Notes under the pieces: generated by a model | The model's input: only the letters and a program-made list of their open reading frames with translations | The model's database searches: none | Told to the model about the DNA's origin: nothing | Translations under genes and position numbers: made by a program | In this document: piece after piece, positions 8,630 to 16,823 of the stretch | How the letters are laid out: each line of letters begins with the position of its first letter | How positions within the stretch are numbered: position 1 is the stretch's first letter | NCBI GenBank assembly: GCA_023664625.1 | Contig: JAMPFD010000004.1 | Span: 124,001 to 188,000, forward strand | DNA: 64,000 nt | Source: Bacillota bacterium | GTDB taxonomy: Bacteria; Bacteroidota; Bacteroidia; Bacteroidales; Bacteroidaceae | Reading direction: 5' to 3'

Positions 8630-9532
8630 ATGCGCAAGGACAAAAACATACATTTCACTGAAACCGTAAAGTCAAGGGCTGAAATAAACATTTCCGACTT
8701 TGTCGTACTCAATCTCGGTTTCGCAAAGACCACGCACCATTGGAAGAACCGTGACATTTCATCACCGTTCCTCCGCATATACTATGTCATAAAAGGGCGG
8801 GCAAGGCTCCATCTCCCCGAGAAAGACCTGGAGGCTGTGCCGGGAAACATGTATCTCCTCCCCTACTACCTGCCACACACCTATGAATGCGACCCGGACT
8901 TTGAGTTCTACTACCTTTTCTTCCTCGCCGACAGCAGCGACAGGGCAGACATATTCGACACCTACACATTCCCGACAACTGTGAAGGGCAACCATGCCAC
9001 ACAACTGCTTTTCGAGAACTACTGCCACCTCTACCCGCAGCTTAACCTGCCCACACTGACTGCGGAGGCCTTTGACAACCACCCGTCATACAACTCTTAT
9101 ATCAAGGCATACATGCAGATGGAGAACTATGAGAAGATGCAACTGCACGGCTTTGTGGAAATTCTGATGTCATATTTTGTAAAACACGCTGAGGCACGGC
9201 TCATCGTAAAGGATGAGAGAATCAGCCTTCTGCTCGGATACATCATGGAACATCTCGGCGAGACCATCACCGTCAAGCAGCTTGCCGACAAGGCATGCCT
9301 TACCGAATCTTATCTTGTAAGAACATTCAGAAAAGGCATGGGCGTCACCCCATTGCAGTATGTGATAAAGAAAAAAATACAATATGCACAGGCTCTCCTG
9401 CTCAGCACCGACAAGAGCATACAGGAAATCAGCCGGGACACCGGATTTGCAGATGTCTCCTATTTCATAAGGCTTTTCAAGAAGAACCTCGGATTCACGC
9501 CACAGGAATACCGTAACGGTCTCATCGGATAG
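8630..9532 (+). CDS. AraC-family transcriptional regulator
   Basis: 300 aa from the ATG at 8630. An upstream TTG at 8585 in the same frame lies inside the recA terminator and is unlikely. N-terminal cupin-like sensor (about 10-130; LPEKDLEAVPGNMYLLP region). Residues about 190-298 hold the two helix-turn-helix motifs (TVKQLADKACLTESYLVRTF and EISRDTGFADVSYFIRLF), ending with the usual GFTPQEYR. The sensor resembles those that bind sugars, but no ligand can be named. It may control the FadL-type gene just downstream, which has its own promoter at 9604-9635. Confidence 0.9.
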   Translation: MRKDKNIHFTETVKSRAEINISDFVVLNLGFAKTTHHWKNRDISSPFLRIYYVIKGRARLHLPEKDLEAVPGNMYLLPYYLPHTYECDPDFEFYYLFFLADSSDRADIFDTYTFPTTVKGNHATQLLFENYCHLYPQLNLPTLTAEAFDNHPSYNSYIKAYMQMENYEKMQLHGFVEILMSYFVKHAEARLIVKDERISLLLGYIMEHLGETITVKQLADKACLTESYLVRTFRKGMGVTPLQYVIKKKIQYAQALLLSTDKSIQEISRDTGFADVSYFIRLFKKNLGFTPQEYRNGLIG

Positions 9533-9603
9533 GACATTCCACACCGCCAGATAGTATATTTTAGGCGAAAAAGGCTTTCAAGAGCATGTTTTTATAGCAG
9601 TTT

Positions 9604-9635
9604 TTTGGACAAAGAGATAATATAGACTAATTTTG
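9604..9635 (+). promoter_or_regulatory. Promoter of the FadL-type gene
   Basis: TTTG (9604-9607), 20-bp spacer, TAATTTTG (9628-9635), giving a leader of about 90 nt. Confidence 0.72.
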
Positions 9636-9733
9636 CATCCGTAAAAACGACCTTCGCGCATGGCAACCGTAACGGCACTTGACATACACGGAGGACAATA
9701 AAAACAAGAAGAGACATATTATCATCATCAAAC

Positions 9734-11128
9734 ATGTTCAAGAAGTACATCCTACCTTTTTCGCTGTGGCTCATCACAGCACCGGAAATCTTTGCGGGCG
9801 GACTTGTCACCAATTCCAACCAAAGTGCATCATTCCTGCGTAATCCGGCACGCGACGCCATGATAGACATCGACGGCGTATATACCAATCCGGCAGGCAT
9901 ATCATTCATGCCTCTCGGCTTCCACCTCGGACTTACCGTGCAGCATCCTGAGCAGGAACGCAACATCACCACGAGCTTCCCTACCCTCGCACAGAACATC
10001 AACCATCCCGGCGAGAGCACACGCACGTTCCACGGACAGGCGTCGGCACCGATAGTCCCGAGCTTTCAGGCGGCATACGTATGGGAGCGATGGACGGCAA
10101 TGGCTTCCTTCGCATTCTCGGGAGGCGGCGGCAAATGCGAGTTTGACGATGGCATAGGAAGCATAGAAAGCATATTCTCACTCCTGCCATCAGCAGCAAA
10201 GATGAACGGCATTCCTGCAACAGGATATTCCCTGAACTCTTTCATGAAAGGCCGCCAGTACTATCTCGGGGTGCAGATAGGCGCTGGCTACAAGATAAAC
10301 GACCATCTTGCCATCTCAGCAGGGTTGCGTGCCATCATCGGAACGGCGACATATACAGGATATGTCAAGGACATCGCCCTGTACACTGCTGACGGCACAC
10401 AGCTACCGCAGGCATATCTCAGCCCCATAATGAACGCCATGGGCGACCCTACAGGCACCGGAGAGATTGACATGACGACAGACCAGAGCTGCATTGGATG
10501 GACTCCCGTCCTTGGCATCGACTGGCGCATAAACGACCATTGGAACATTGCGGCAAAGTATGAGTTCCGCACAAAGATGGCTCTGAAGAACAAAAGCACA
10601 ATGAATGACTTTGCACGCTCACAGCCGACTCTTGACAAATTCAACGACAGAAAGAACGAGAAGATACGCGATGATATTCCGACAACAATAACTGTGGGCG
10701 CACAGTATTCTCCTATAAGCACTGTACGCCTCAACGGCGGCTTCCATTTCTATGATGACTGCAACGCCGGGAAGTTCTGCAATGAGCAGGAGCTGATTGA
10801 CCGCGGCACAATAGAGTTTCTCCTCGGTGCGGAATGGGACGCAACGAAATGGCTCACCGTGAGCGGCGGATGGCAGAACACAAGCTACGGCCTCAAGGAC
10901 GAATACATGCAGGACATGAGTTTCAACTGCAGCAGCAACATGCTTGCACTTGGCATGCGCCTCAAGGCTTCTGACAAAATCAGCGTCGATCTCGGATATA
11001 TGCATAACTTCTACAAGGACAGGACGATAGAGACAACAACCAGCGTTGCCGGCATGGAACTGACAAAGACGGATGTCTACCAGCGCAAGAACTATGTGTT
11101 CGCCATCGGAGTGAACATGGATTTCTAA
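9734..11128 (+). CDS. OmpP1/FadL-family outer membrane transporter
   Basis: 464 aa. Signal peptide at residues 1-21 (ends ...EIFA), then the conserved FadL start (GGLVTNSNQSASFLRNPARDA, about 22-42; DGVYTNPAGI, about 49-58). The rest alternates as a 14-strand barrel and ends in an aromatic C-terminus (VNMDF) for BAM insertion. The family takes up long-chain fatty acids and other hydrophobic compounds; the substrate here is unknown. Stands alone between its promoter and a terminator. Confidence 0.9.
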   Translation: MFKKYILPFSLWLITAPEIFAGGLVTNSNQSASFLRNPARDAMIDIDGVYTNPAGISFMPLGFHLGLTVQHPEQERNITTSFPTLAQNINHPGESTRTFHGQASAPIVPSFQAAYVWERWTAMASFAFSGGGGKCEFDDGIGSIESIFSLLPSAAKMNGIPATGYSLNSFMKGRQYYLGVQIGAGYKINDHLAISAGLRAIIGTATYTGYVKDIALYTADGTQLPQAYLSPIMNAMGDPTGTGEIDMTTDQSCIGWTPVLGIDWRINDHWNIAAKYEFRTKMALKNKSTMNDFARSQPTLDKFNDRKNEKIRDDIPTTITVGAQYSPISTVRLNGGFHFYDDCNAGKFCNEQELIDRGTIEFLLGAEWDATKWLTVSGGWQNTSYGLKDEYMQDMSFNCSSNMLALGMRLKASDKISVDLGYMHNFYKDRTIETTTSVAGMELTKTDVYQRKNYVFAIGVNMDF

Positions 11129-11220
11129 GCAAAGTTCTGAGATATATGGCGTCTGTGCTGTTGTAGCCACACAACAAACAAACCGCACACGGACTATTTC
11201 CGGAAAACCATACCGTAAAG

Positions 11221-11273
11221 AAAGCAGCCGGTCATTGTGACACCCATGCGTTACAAATGACCGGCTGCTTTTT
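11221..11273 (+). terminator. Terminator of the FadL-type gene
   Basis: Stem GCAGCCGGTCATT / AATGACCGGCTGC followed by TTTTTGTT. Confidence 0.85.
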
Positions 11274-11297
11274 GTTATACAAAACTTCTTTAAATCT

Positions 11298-11645
11298 TAA
11301 GTAACTATTGATAATTATTTTATAATATAATGTTTTCTCACTAAAACTTGTTGAATTTCATTCTACCTTTTCTCGCCATGGCAGAGTTCAAGTGAACTTA
11401 ACTCTGCTCATTTGGCTTAATGAAAACGTTCTTTTTTGTCAGTCAGTGCACTCGCTTGCTGACGCTACGCGCACTGTCCCTTGCCACGGCATAGCTGAAA
11501 TAAGTTTCGCTCTGCCAGTATGGCTTGTCGGGAAAGTTGTCACTCAGTCACAATGCACGCATTGCTCCTTTGGTTCCGTACACTAACCGCCTTTAAAAAA
11601 CAACTGAGTTTTTAGTATAAACTAATTTCCAACAGTTACTTATTA
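11298..11645. repeat. MITE-like element, long copy (A)
   Basis: About 348 bp. The left end TAAGTAACTATTG and the right end CAACAGTTACTTATTA are imperfect inverted repeats, extending about 30 bp inward. The interior (11431-11645) is about 94% identical by eye to the copy at 32504-32716. Copy A also carries about 78 bp after ACTTGTT that copy B lacks; this insert holds a hairpin (11381-11407, GCAGAGTT / AACTCTGC). No transposase or convincing reading frame. Between this element and tmRNA (11646-11878) there is only a short degraded open frame whose stop lies in the element end. Confidence 0.8.
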
Positions 11646-11878
11646 TTGTTCAAACATTCGTTGTAAAGCGACATTTCATCAAACATTGAGGTGTTTCCGA
11701 AATAGCAGGGGCTGTTGCGTGTTATATTGTGTCCCATAGCAAGGCTTGCAAACTTATTGAACGCTGCCTTATCATGTGGATGGGACTCCAAATGAGTGAT
11801 AACAGTCCGCCAGTAGCATGTTGAGCTTGCCTGCCTATGCTTTGCATCCGTAGGGGCATCCAACCCGATCTGATAAGA

Positions 11879-11921
11879 CGCAAAAAACCTCGGGCTATCA
11901 GATAGTCCGAGGTTTTTTGCG
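11879..11921 (-). terminator. ssrA: tmRNA terminator (symmetric)
   Basis: A 43-nt near-perfect palindrome: AAAAAACCTCGG ... CCGAGGTTTTTT with a second short stem inside (CTATC / GATAG). It works as a terminator in both directions and lies 30 bp past the 3' end of tmRNA. Confidence 0.85.
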
Positions 11922-11951
11922 TGTATTACGATTTTAGTCAGATGCCATAAG

Positions 11952-12348
11952 TGGAGCTGGGGAGAATCGAACTCCCGTCCACACAAGGAACCAATATGCT
12001 TTCTACATGTTTATTCCGGACTTCATTTTCGAGTGCCGGCAAGACCCGGACCACCAACCGACACCTTAGTCTCTAAAATTTCATCCTTCGGCCGAGACAA
12101 CCTCCGGACTATTTCCGAATTTCCTACACCGCTATACCAGACGCTTCGGAACAAGAGCTTCTGAGCGATGTCTCGTCCCAGCACCTTGTGCCAGGATTAG
12201 GCCAGTAAACTACTGTACTTCGTTTAGGCAGCGAGAGCGTAACGTGTTTCGCCAGATAAATGTCCGGCAGCAGAGATTAAGGAGCCTACCGCCACCGCTC
12301 CACATGCTTACACACCGCTTCAACTTGCTGTCAAATCCAGTCAGCCCC
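11952..12348 (-). ncRNA. ssrA: Transfer-messenger RNA (tmRNA)
   Basis: Minus-strand RNA of about 397 nt that frees stalled ribosomes and tags their products. The 5' end GGGGCUG pairs with 3' CAGCUCC to close the tRNA-like acceptor stem. The 3' T-arm reads GTTCGATTC, and the 5' part has the usual GACTGGATTTGACA. The tag frame (12224-12268 on the minus strand) reads AGHLSGETRYALAA then stop, if the resume codon is GCC; the ALAA end is the protease signal. The bases after the discriminator A are CTT, so CCA is not encoded and must be added. The pseudoknot region follows the tag. The first tag residue is inferred. Confidence 0.95.
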
Positions 12349-12367
12349 GGTGTTTATTTCAAGACTG

Positions 12368-12375
12368 CAAAAGTA
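12368..12375 (-). promoter_or_regulatory. tmRNA -7 box
   Basis: TACTTTTG on the minus strand, about 20 bp from the mature 5' end; the -33 element is poor (TTTCTTG region). It lies back to back with the -7 box of the next gene. Confidence 0.6.
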
Positions 12376-12460
12376 CACATTATTTGCCTAATCCACAAGA
12401 AATGGGCAGGAAATCGTAGTTAAAATATGCAAAACGGCACTATTTATACAATAAAACTCG

Positions 12461-12468
12461 TAACTTTG
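12461..12468 (+). promoter_or_regulatory. -7 box of the carboxynorspermidine synthase gene
   Basis: TAACTTTGCG at 12461, about 45 bp before the start codon. The -33 element is not clear. Confidence 0.6.
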
Positions 12469-12513
12469 CGAAATAAAATTCAATATAATCAGTAAAAGAA
12501 AAAGTATCAGAAA

Positions 12514-13776
12514 TTGGGAAAAGTATTAGTCATCGGATGTGGCGGCGTTGCTGGCGTCGCAATCCAGAAGTGCGCGGCGAACGCTGAGGTGTTCGGCGAG
12601 ATTTGTATTGCCTCACGTACCGTGAGCAAGTGTGATGACCTTAAGGCTGCCATAGAAGCCAAGGGCACGAAGGCTAAAATCACGACAAGAAAGGTTGATG
12701 CAGACAACGTCGATGAGCTCAAAGCTCTTATTAACGAGGAAAAACCGGATGTCGTGCTTAACCTTGCCCTCCCCTATCAGGACCTTACAATCATGGATGC
12801 CTGTCTCGCCTGCGGTGTTCATTACGTCGACACAGCCAACTATGAGTGTGAGGACACCAACAACCCAGAGTGGCGCAAGATATACGAAGCGCGCTGTAAG
12901 GAGAAGGGCTTCACTGCCTATTTTGACTATTCATGGCAGTGGGCATACAAGAAACGCTATGAGGATGCCGGACTTACCGCCATTCTCGGTACAGGTTTCG
13001 ACCCCGGTGTGACATCTGTCTTCACGGCATACGCACTGAAACATTACTTTGACGAGATACACACAATCGACATCCTTGACTGCAACGGCGGCGACCACGG
13101 CTACCCGTTCGCCACAAACTTCAACCCTGAAATCAATCTCCGCGAGGTCAGTGCCAACGGTTCTTACTGGGAGAACGGCCACTGGGTGGAGACCGAACCG
13201 ATGGAAATCAAGCGTGTCTACAATTTTGACGGTGTAGGCGAGAAGGACATGTACCTCCTCCACCACGAGGAGATAGAATCTCTCGCCAAGAACATACCGG
13301 GAGTGAAGCGCATACGCTTCTTCATGACATTCGGACAAAGCTATCTCACACACATGAAATGTCTTGAAAATGTCGGCATGCTCGGCACAGAGCCTGTAGA
13401 GTTCAACGGGCAGGAGATTGTCCCCATACAGTTCCTCCGCCGCCTGCTCCCTGACCCGGCATCACTCGGTCTGCGCACTGTAGGCAAGACGAACATAGGA
13501 TGTATCTTCACCGGCATGAAGGACGGCAAGGAGAAGCATGTCTACATCTATAACGTATGTGACCACCAGGAGTGCTACAAGGAAGTCGGCAGCCAGGCCA
13601 TCTCATATACGACGGGCGTTCCTGCAATGATAGGCACGGCAATGCTCATGCAGGGGCTGTGGAAAAAGCCGGGCGTATTCACCGTAGAGGAGTTTGACCC
13701 GGACCCATACATGGACATGCTCAACAAGTGGGGACTGCCGTGGCAGGTGGACGAGAACCCTGTACTTGTCGACTGA
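12514..13776 (+). CDS. Carboxynorspermidine synthase (saccharopine dehydrogenase-like)
   Basis: 420 aa. Rossmann NAD(P)H site at the very start (VLVIGCGGVAGVAIQKCA), then the saccharopine-dehydrogenase fold. The family joins aspartate semialdehyde with a diamine (putrescine or 1,3-diaminopropane) to make carboxyspermidine or carboxynorspermidine. Its partner decarboxylase is the next gene (14099-15265, minus), so both steps of the alternative spermidine route are here. The start is a TTG: an in-frame stop lies just upstream and the next Met is far inside. The pair is convergent, not an operon. Confidence 0.9.
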   Translation: MGKVLVIGCGGVAGVAIQKCAANAEVFGEICIASRTVSKCDDLKAAIEAKGTKAKITTRKVDADNVDELKALINEEKPDVVLNLALPYQDLTIMDACLACGVHYVDTANYECEDTNNPEWRKIYEARCKEKGFTAYFDYSWQWAYKKRYEDAGLTAILGTGFDPGVTSVFTAYALKHYFDEIHTIDILDCNGGDHGYPFATNFNPEINLREVSANGSYWENGHWVETEPMEIKRVYNFDGVGEKDMYLLHHEEIESLAKNIPGVKRIRFFMTFGQSYLTHMKCLENVGMLGTEPVEFNGQEIVPIQFLRRLLPDPASLGLRTVGKTNIGCIFTGMKDGKEKHVYIYNVCDHQECYKEVGSQAISYTTGVPAMIGTAMLMQGLWKKPGVFTVEEFDPDPYMDMLNKWGLPWQVDENPVLVD

Positions 13777-13787
13777 CAAACACTGAA

Positions 13788-13845
13788 AAAGCCTGCAGAA
13801 GACCCATGGCGGCCGGCACTGCCTCATGGTTCTTCTGCAGGCTTT
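13788..13845 (+). terminator. Terminator after carboxynorspermidine synthase
   Basis: Perfect 14-bp stem AAAGCCTGCAGAAG / CTTCTGCAGGCTTT with a GC-rich 30-nt loop; only a short T run follows. The rest of the 13777-14098 gap holds the nspC terminator and nothing else I can recognise. Confidence 0.7.
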
Positions 13846-14024
13846 CGCATGCTCTGCCGCGTGCGGATGCGGCATACGGCAAAGGCCATGGAACACAAAC
13901 ATTCTCAAGACAACGGCATGCCGGACATCAGGGGAGCAATTTTCCCCGCCTGCAACAACGGCTTAAAATGCTGTCAAGCGTATGGAAGCACCATATTCAA
14001 AAGCACCTCATGCCCATATAACCG

Positions 14025-14050
14025 AAAAAGCCGCAAAGCGCATACGCGGC
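14025..14050 (-). terminator. Terminator after nspC
   Basis: Minus-strand stem GCCGC / GCGGC followed by UUUUU, about 50 bp past the stop codon. Short stem, so moderate confidence. Confidence 0.6.
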
Positions 14051-14098
14051 AAAATAACCTATACGTATGAATAAAATGGTGTAAAGAGCAAATTCCTT

Positions 14099-15265
14099 TC
14101 ACACCCTTTTCTTGAAATCATCATAGGAGAAACGTTTCCAAAGACTGAGCGTTTCTCCTTTTTTCATGTATATATCCGGCAACGGCATACCGTTGAACGT
14201 ATTTGTCTTGACCATGGAATAGATAGCCATGTCGCCGAAAACCACCTCGTCTCCCTCCGTAAGTTCACACTGTATGTCGTATGTTCCGATAACATCGCCG
14301 CTGAGACATGTAGGTCCGCCAAAACGATATTTGCAGCGCCTGTCACACTTTTCCGCCTCAGCATCATAACGGACTCCGTTCACGCGTTCGAGAGGCGGCG
14401 TATAGGGCATCTCTATGACGTCAGGCATGTGACAGGCGGCTGAAGTGTCAAGAATTACATTCCGCACACCGTCACTGCCTTCAGGCTGCACCTCCAGTAC
14501 GGAAGAATGGAGAGTCCCGGCATTCAGCGCAACCGCCTCTCCCGGTTCGAGGTAGACCGCAAGCCCGTATTTATCCTGCATGCGGAAAATGCAACGTTCC
14601 AACCGCGGAATGTCATAATCATCCCTCGTAATATGATGTCCGCCACCGAAGTTTATCCAGCTCATGCCATGAAGATACTTTCCGAACTTCTCTTCCACGG
14701 CATCCAGCGTCTTCTCCAAATCATCACTGTTCTGTTCGCAGAGAGTATGAAAATGAAGACCGTCAAGAAGTTCCATGAGCGGCGTACCGGCGACAGTCCT
14801 CTCAAACTCCGCAAGTGTCGTTCCGAGCCGGGAGCCGGGAGCACAAGGGTCATAAATGGCATGCCCCTCCTGTGTGGAACATTCCGGATTGATACGCAGA
14901 CCAACCTGCAACCCGGCTTCTTTGGCACGGCGGCCGTAGAGGCTCAACTGACGCGGGGAGTTGAAATCTATATGGTCACAGGCGGCAAATATTCCGTCCA
15001 TATCCTCCTCCCTGAATGCAGGAGAGAAAATATGGTTCTCTCCTGCACCTTCCTCGTGCCACAGCCGCGCCTCAAAAATTCCGCTCGCCGTAGCCCCGGC
15101 AAGGTATTCCGAAATAAGAGGATAGAGACCGTAACAGCTGAAGCACTTCTGTGCCAGAAGAATCCTGCAGCCCGTACTGTCCATCACGCCGCGGAGCACA
15201 CGCAGGTTCTGCTCGAGACGTTCTGCATCAATACAGAAATATGGGGTTCTGATATTATCCATCAA
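14099..15265 (-). CDS. nspC: Carboxynorspermidine decarboxylase
   Basis: 388 aa, PLP-dependent, alanine racemase-like fold type III. The PLP lysine lies near residue 40 (LAQKCFSCYG). INFGGGHH (about 207-214) and the later CHMPDVIEMPY and GPTCLSGDVIG segments are typical of NspC. It removes CO2 from carboxyspermidine or carboxynorspermidine to give the triamine. Works with the synthase at 12514-13776. A MITE-like copy lies about 15 bp upstream of the start, so the promoter may lie within or beyond it. Confidence 0.93.
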   Translation of the reverse strand: MMDNIRTPYFCIDAERLEQNLRVLRGVMDSTGCRILLAQKCFSCYGLYPLISEYLAGATASGIFEARLWHEEGAGENHIFSPAFREEDMDGIFAACDHIDFNSPRQLSLYGRRAKEAGLQVGLRINPECSTQEGHAIYDPCAPGSRLGTTLAEFERTVAGTPLMELLDGLHFHTLCEQNSDDLEKTLDAVEEKFGKYLHGMSWINFGGGHHITRDDYDIPRLERCIFRMQDKYGLAVYLEPGEAVALNAGTLHSSVLEVQPEGSDGVRNVILDTSAACHMPDVIEMPYTPPLERVNGVRYDAEAEKCDRRCKYRFGGPTCLSGDVIGTYDIQCELTEGDEVVFGDMAIYSMVKTNTFNGMPLPDIYMKKGETLSLWKRFSYDDFKKRV

Positions 15266-15278
15266 GTAAGTTTTGTTT

Positions 15279-15351
15279 TAATAAGCAACTATTGAAAATT
15301 AGTTTATAAGTGACTGTCGGAAATTAGTTCATACTAATTTCCGGCAGTCAC
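15279..15351. repeat. MITE-like element, compact copy
   Basis: Contains one end sequence (AATAAGCAACTATTGAAAAT...) and then a 40-nt hairpin (15310-15350) with an 18-bp stem, TGACTGTCGGAAATTAGT against ACTAATTTCCGGCAGTCA. It looks like a copy reduced to its ends. It sits just upstream of the leftward nspC gene. Confidence 0.65.
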
Positions 15352-15453
15352 TTTAACAAGAATCCTTTTAGTCATTATAATCCCGGCATGCCTCACAGCC
15401 TCATGCACCCGCATCGTCACATTGAAAGCAAGACAAGTGCAAAGCAGGAAACA

Positions 15454-15532
15454 AAAGGTCACCTTTAATATCATAAAAGGTTACCTTTAACCATACAAAA
15501 GGTCACCTTTTACAACACGAACCGTAACCTTT
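15454..15532. repeat. 22-bp-period palindrome array, 4 units
   Basis: 13-bp units start at 15454, 15476, 15498 and 15520, exactly 22 bp apart: AAAGGTCACCTTT, AAAGGTTACCTTT, AAAGGTCACCTTT, AACCGTAACCTTT. Each is half-site, one base, inverted half-site. The 9-bp spacers are unrelated. Lies between the 3' end of udk and the MITE-like copy upstream of nspC. Confidence 0.85.
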
Positions 15533-15589
15533 TGTCAGCTCTCCTCTAACGCACTGATGCTCAAAGCCCGGGAAAAGGCCTGATTCTCA

Positions 15590-16207
15590 CTATTCTATCA
15601 CACCGCAAAGGCGTTCGATATACTTGCAGACGATGTCTATGCCCGGAGTGTTGCTTGCACCTTCGGGAATGATGACATTGGCAAAACGCTTCGTAGGTTC
15701 AATAAACTGCTCATGCATAGGTTTGAGAACCTTGATATAACGGTCCATGACCATCGTCACCGTACGGCCTCTGTCAATTGTGTCACGCTGAATGTTGCGA
15801 AGCAGACGGATGTCCGCATCGCAGTCAACATATATTTTCAAGTCCATCATATCCCTGAGACGCTTGTCCACAAGAGCCATGATGCCCTCCACTATAATAA
15901 CCGGCTTTGGCTCCACATGGACAGTGTCAGGCAAGCGGTTGCTGATGATGTACGAATAGGTCGGCTGCTCTATGGCACGCCCAGACTTCAGTTCACTGAT
16001 CTGCTTTATGAGGAGTTTCCAGTCAAAAGCGTCCGGATGGTCAAAGTTTATGGACTTACGCTCCTCGGGTGTCATACCGGTCGTGTCATTATAGTAAGAA
16101 TCCTGCGGTATCACAGCCACATAGTTGGGCGGAAGGGCTTCCACTATTTTCCTCACCACAGAGGTCTTTCCCGAACCTGTTCCTCCTGCTATTCCTATGA
16201 TTGTCAT
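15590..16207 (-). CDS. udk: Uridine kinase
   Basis: 205 aa from the ATG at 16207. The open frame runs 58 codons further up, but that part crosses the promoter (16277-16310), and all known uridine kinases start right at the P-loop, here MTIIGIAGGTGSGKTS. It phosphorylates uridine and cytidine in pyrimidine salvage. Other motifs: FDHPDAFDW (about 57-65), PVIIVEGIMAL (about 103-113) and the R-rich lid IRLLRNIQRDTIDRGR. Single gene. Confidence 0.95.
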   Translation of the reverse strand: MTIIGIAGGTGSGKTSVVRKIVEALPPNYVAVIPQDSYYNDTTGMTPEERKSINFDHPDAFDWKLLIKQISELKSGRAIEQPTYSYIISNRLPDTVHVEPKPVIIVEGIMALVDKRLRDMMDLKIYVDCDADIRLLRNIQRDTIDRGRTVTMVMDRYIKVLKPMHEQFIEPTKRFANVIIPEGASNTPGIDIVCKYIERLCGVIE

Positions 16208-16276
16208 GCTTTTTAGTTTTAGACTGCCCGTAAGAAACACTGTTCCCCATGAGCAGGTATTGGTCTTTTCAGTGAG

Positions 16277-16310
16277 CAAAATTAATAAATCTTTACGAGA
16301 AACAGGCAAA
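16277..16310 (-). promoter_or_regulatory. Probable udk promoter
   Basis: Minus-strand TTTG (16307-16310) and TAATTTTG (16277-16284), spacer 22 bp, slightly longer than usual. Confidence 0.5.
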
Positions 16311-16391
16311 AGGTATAGCGTATTTGTGTTAATATATTTTAATTTGAATATTGCTTTCAGTATTTCCCTTTCCGTTTTCAACTTTTCTTAG

Positions 16392-16399
16392 TACCTTTG
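16392..16399 (+). promoter_or_regulatory. -7 box of the L31 gene
   Basis: TACCTTTGC at 16392, about 48 bp before the start codon; the -33 box is weak. Confidence 0.6.
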
Positions 16400-16447
16400 C
16401 ATCCGCTTTATGCAATAATCGTATAAACTAAATTAAAGACTAAGAAA

Positions 16448-16699
16448 ATGAAACAAGGTATCCATCCAGAGAACTACCGCCCTGTCGTATTCAAGGATAT
16501 GTCAAACGGCGATATGTTCCTCACAAGATCTACAGCCAAGACCAACGATACTGTTGAGTTCGAGGGCGAGACTTATCCGGTAGTGAAGGTCGAAATTTCA
16601 AGCACCTCTCACCCATTCTACACAGGCAAGAGCAAGCTTGTCGATACTGCTGGTCGTGTCGATCGCTTCATGAGCCGCTACGCAAGCCTTAAGAAGTAA
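16448..16699 (+). CDS. rpmE2: 50S ribosomal protein L31, type B (zinc-free)
   Basis: 83 aa. Sequence begins [17 protein letters not shown], typical of the type B form, and has no cysteine at all, so it lacks the CxxC zinc site of type A. L31 bridges the subunits of the ribosome. Its own promoter and a terminator (16777-16815) make it a single-gene unit. Confidence 0.97.
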   Translation: MKQGIHPENYRPVVFKDMSNGDMFLTRSTAKTNDTVEFEGETYPVVKVEISSTSHPFYTGKSKLVDTAGRVDRFMSRYASLKK

Positions 16700-16776
16700 G
16701 AATTTCCCACCATATTATATATATGGTCGTTTGCCCTCCATTCAGTTGCGGATCCGTGGAGGTGCTACAACCAAAG

Positions 16777-16815
16777 CGAGACACTCAAGGTGAAAGCCTT
16801 GGATGTCTCGTTTTT
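16777..16815 (+). terminator. L31 terminator
   Basis: Stem CGAGACACTCAAGG / CCTTGGATGTCTCG (two mismatches), then TTTTT. An ATG at 16803 lies in its right arm, so the next gene more likely starts at 16824. Confidence 0.85.
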
Positions 16816-16823
16816 ACATCCTT

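Noticed and set aside
11636..11986. Protein-coding gene on the minus strand (116 codons)
   Set aside because: Its first third is antisense to tmRNA and its terminator and the end lies in a repeat element; at most a gene remnant.
15454..15532. CRISPR array
   Set aside because: Units are only 13 bp with 9-bp spacers, vary in sequence, and no cas gene is present.
16803..16823. Upstream start of the larger GH25 gene
   Set aside because: The ATG at 16803 lies in the right arm of the L31 terminator; ATG 16824 is better placed before the membrane helix.
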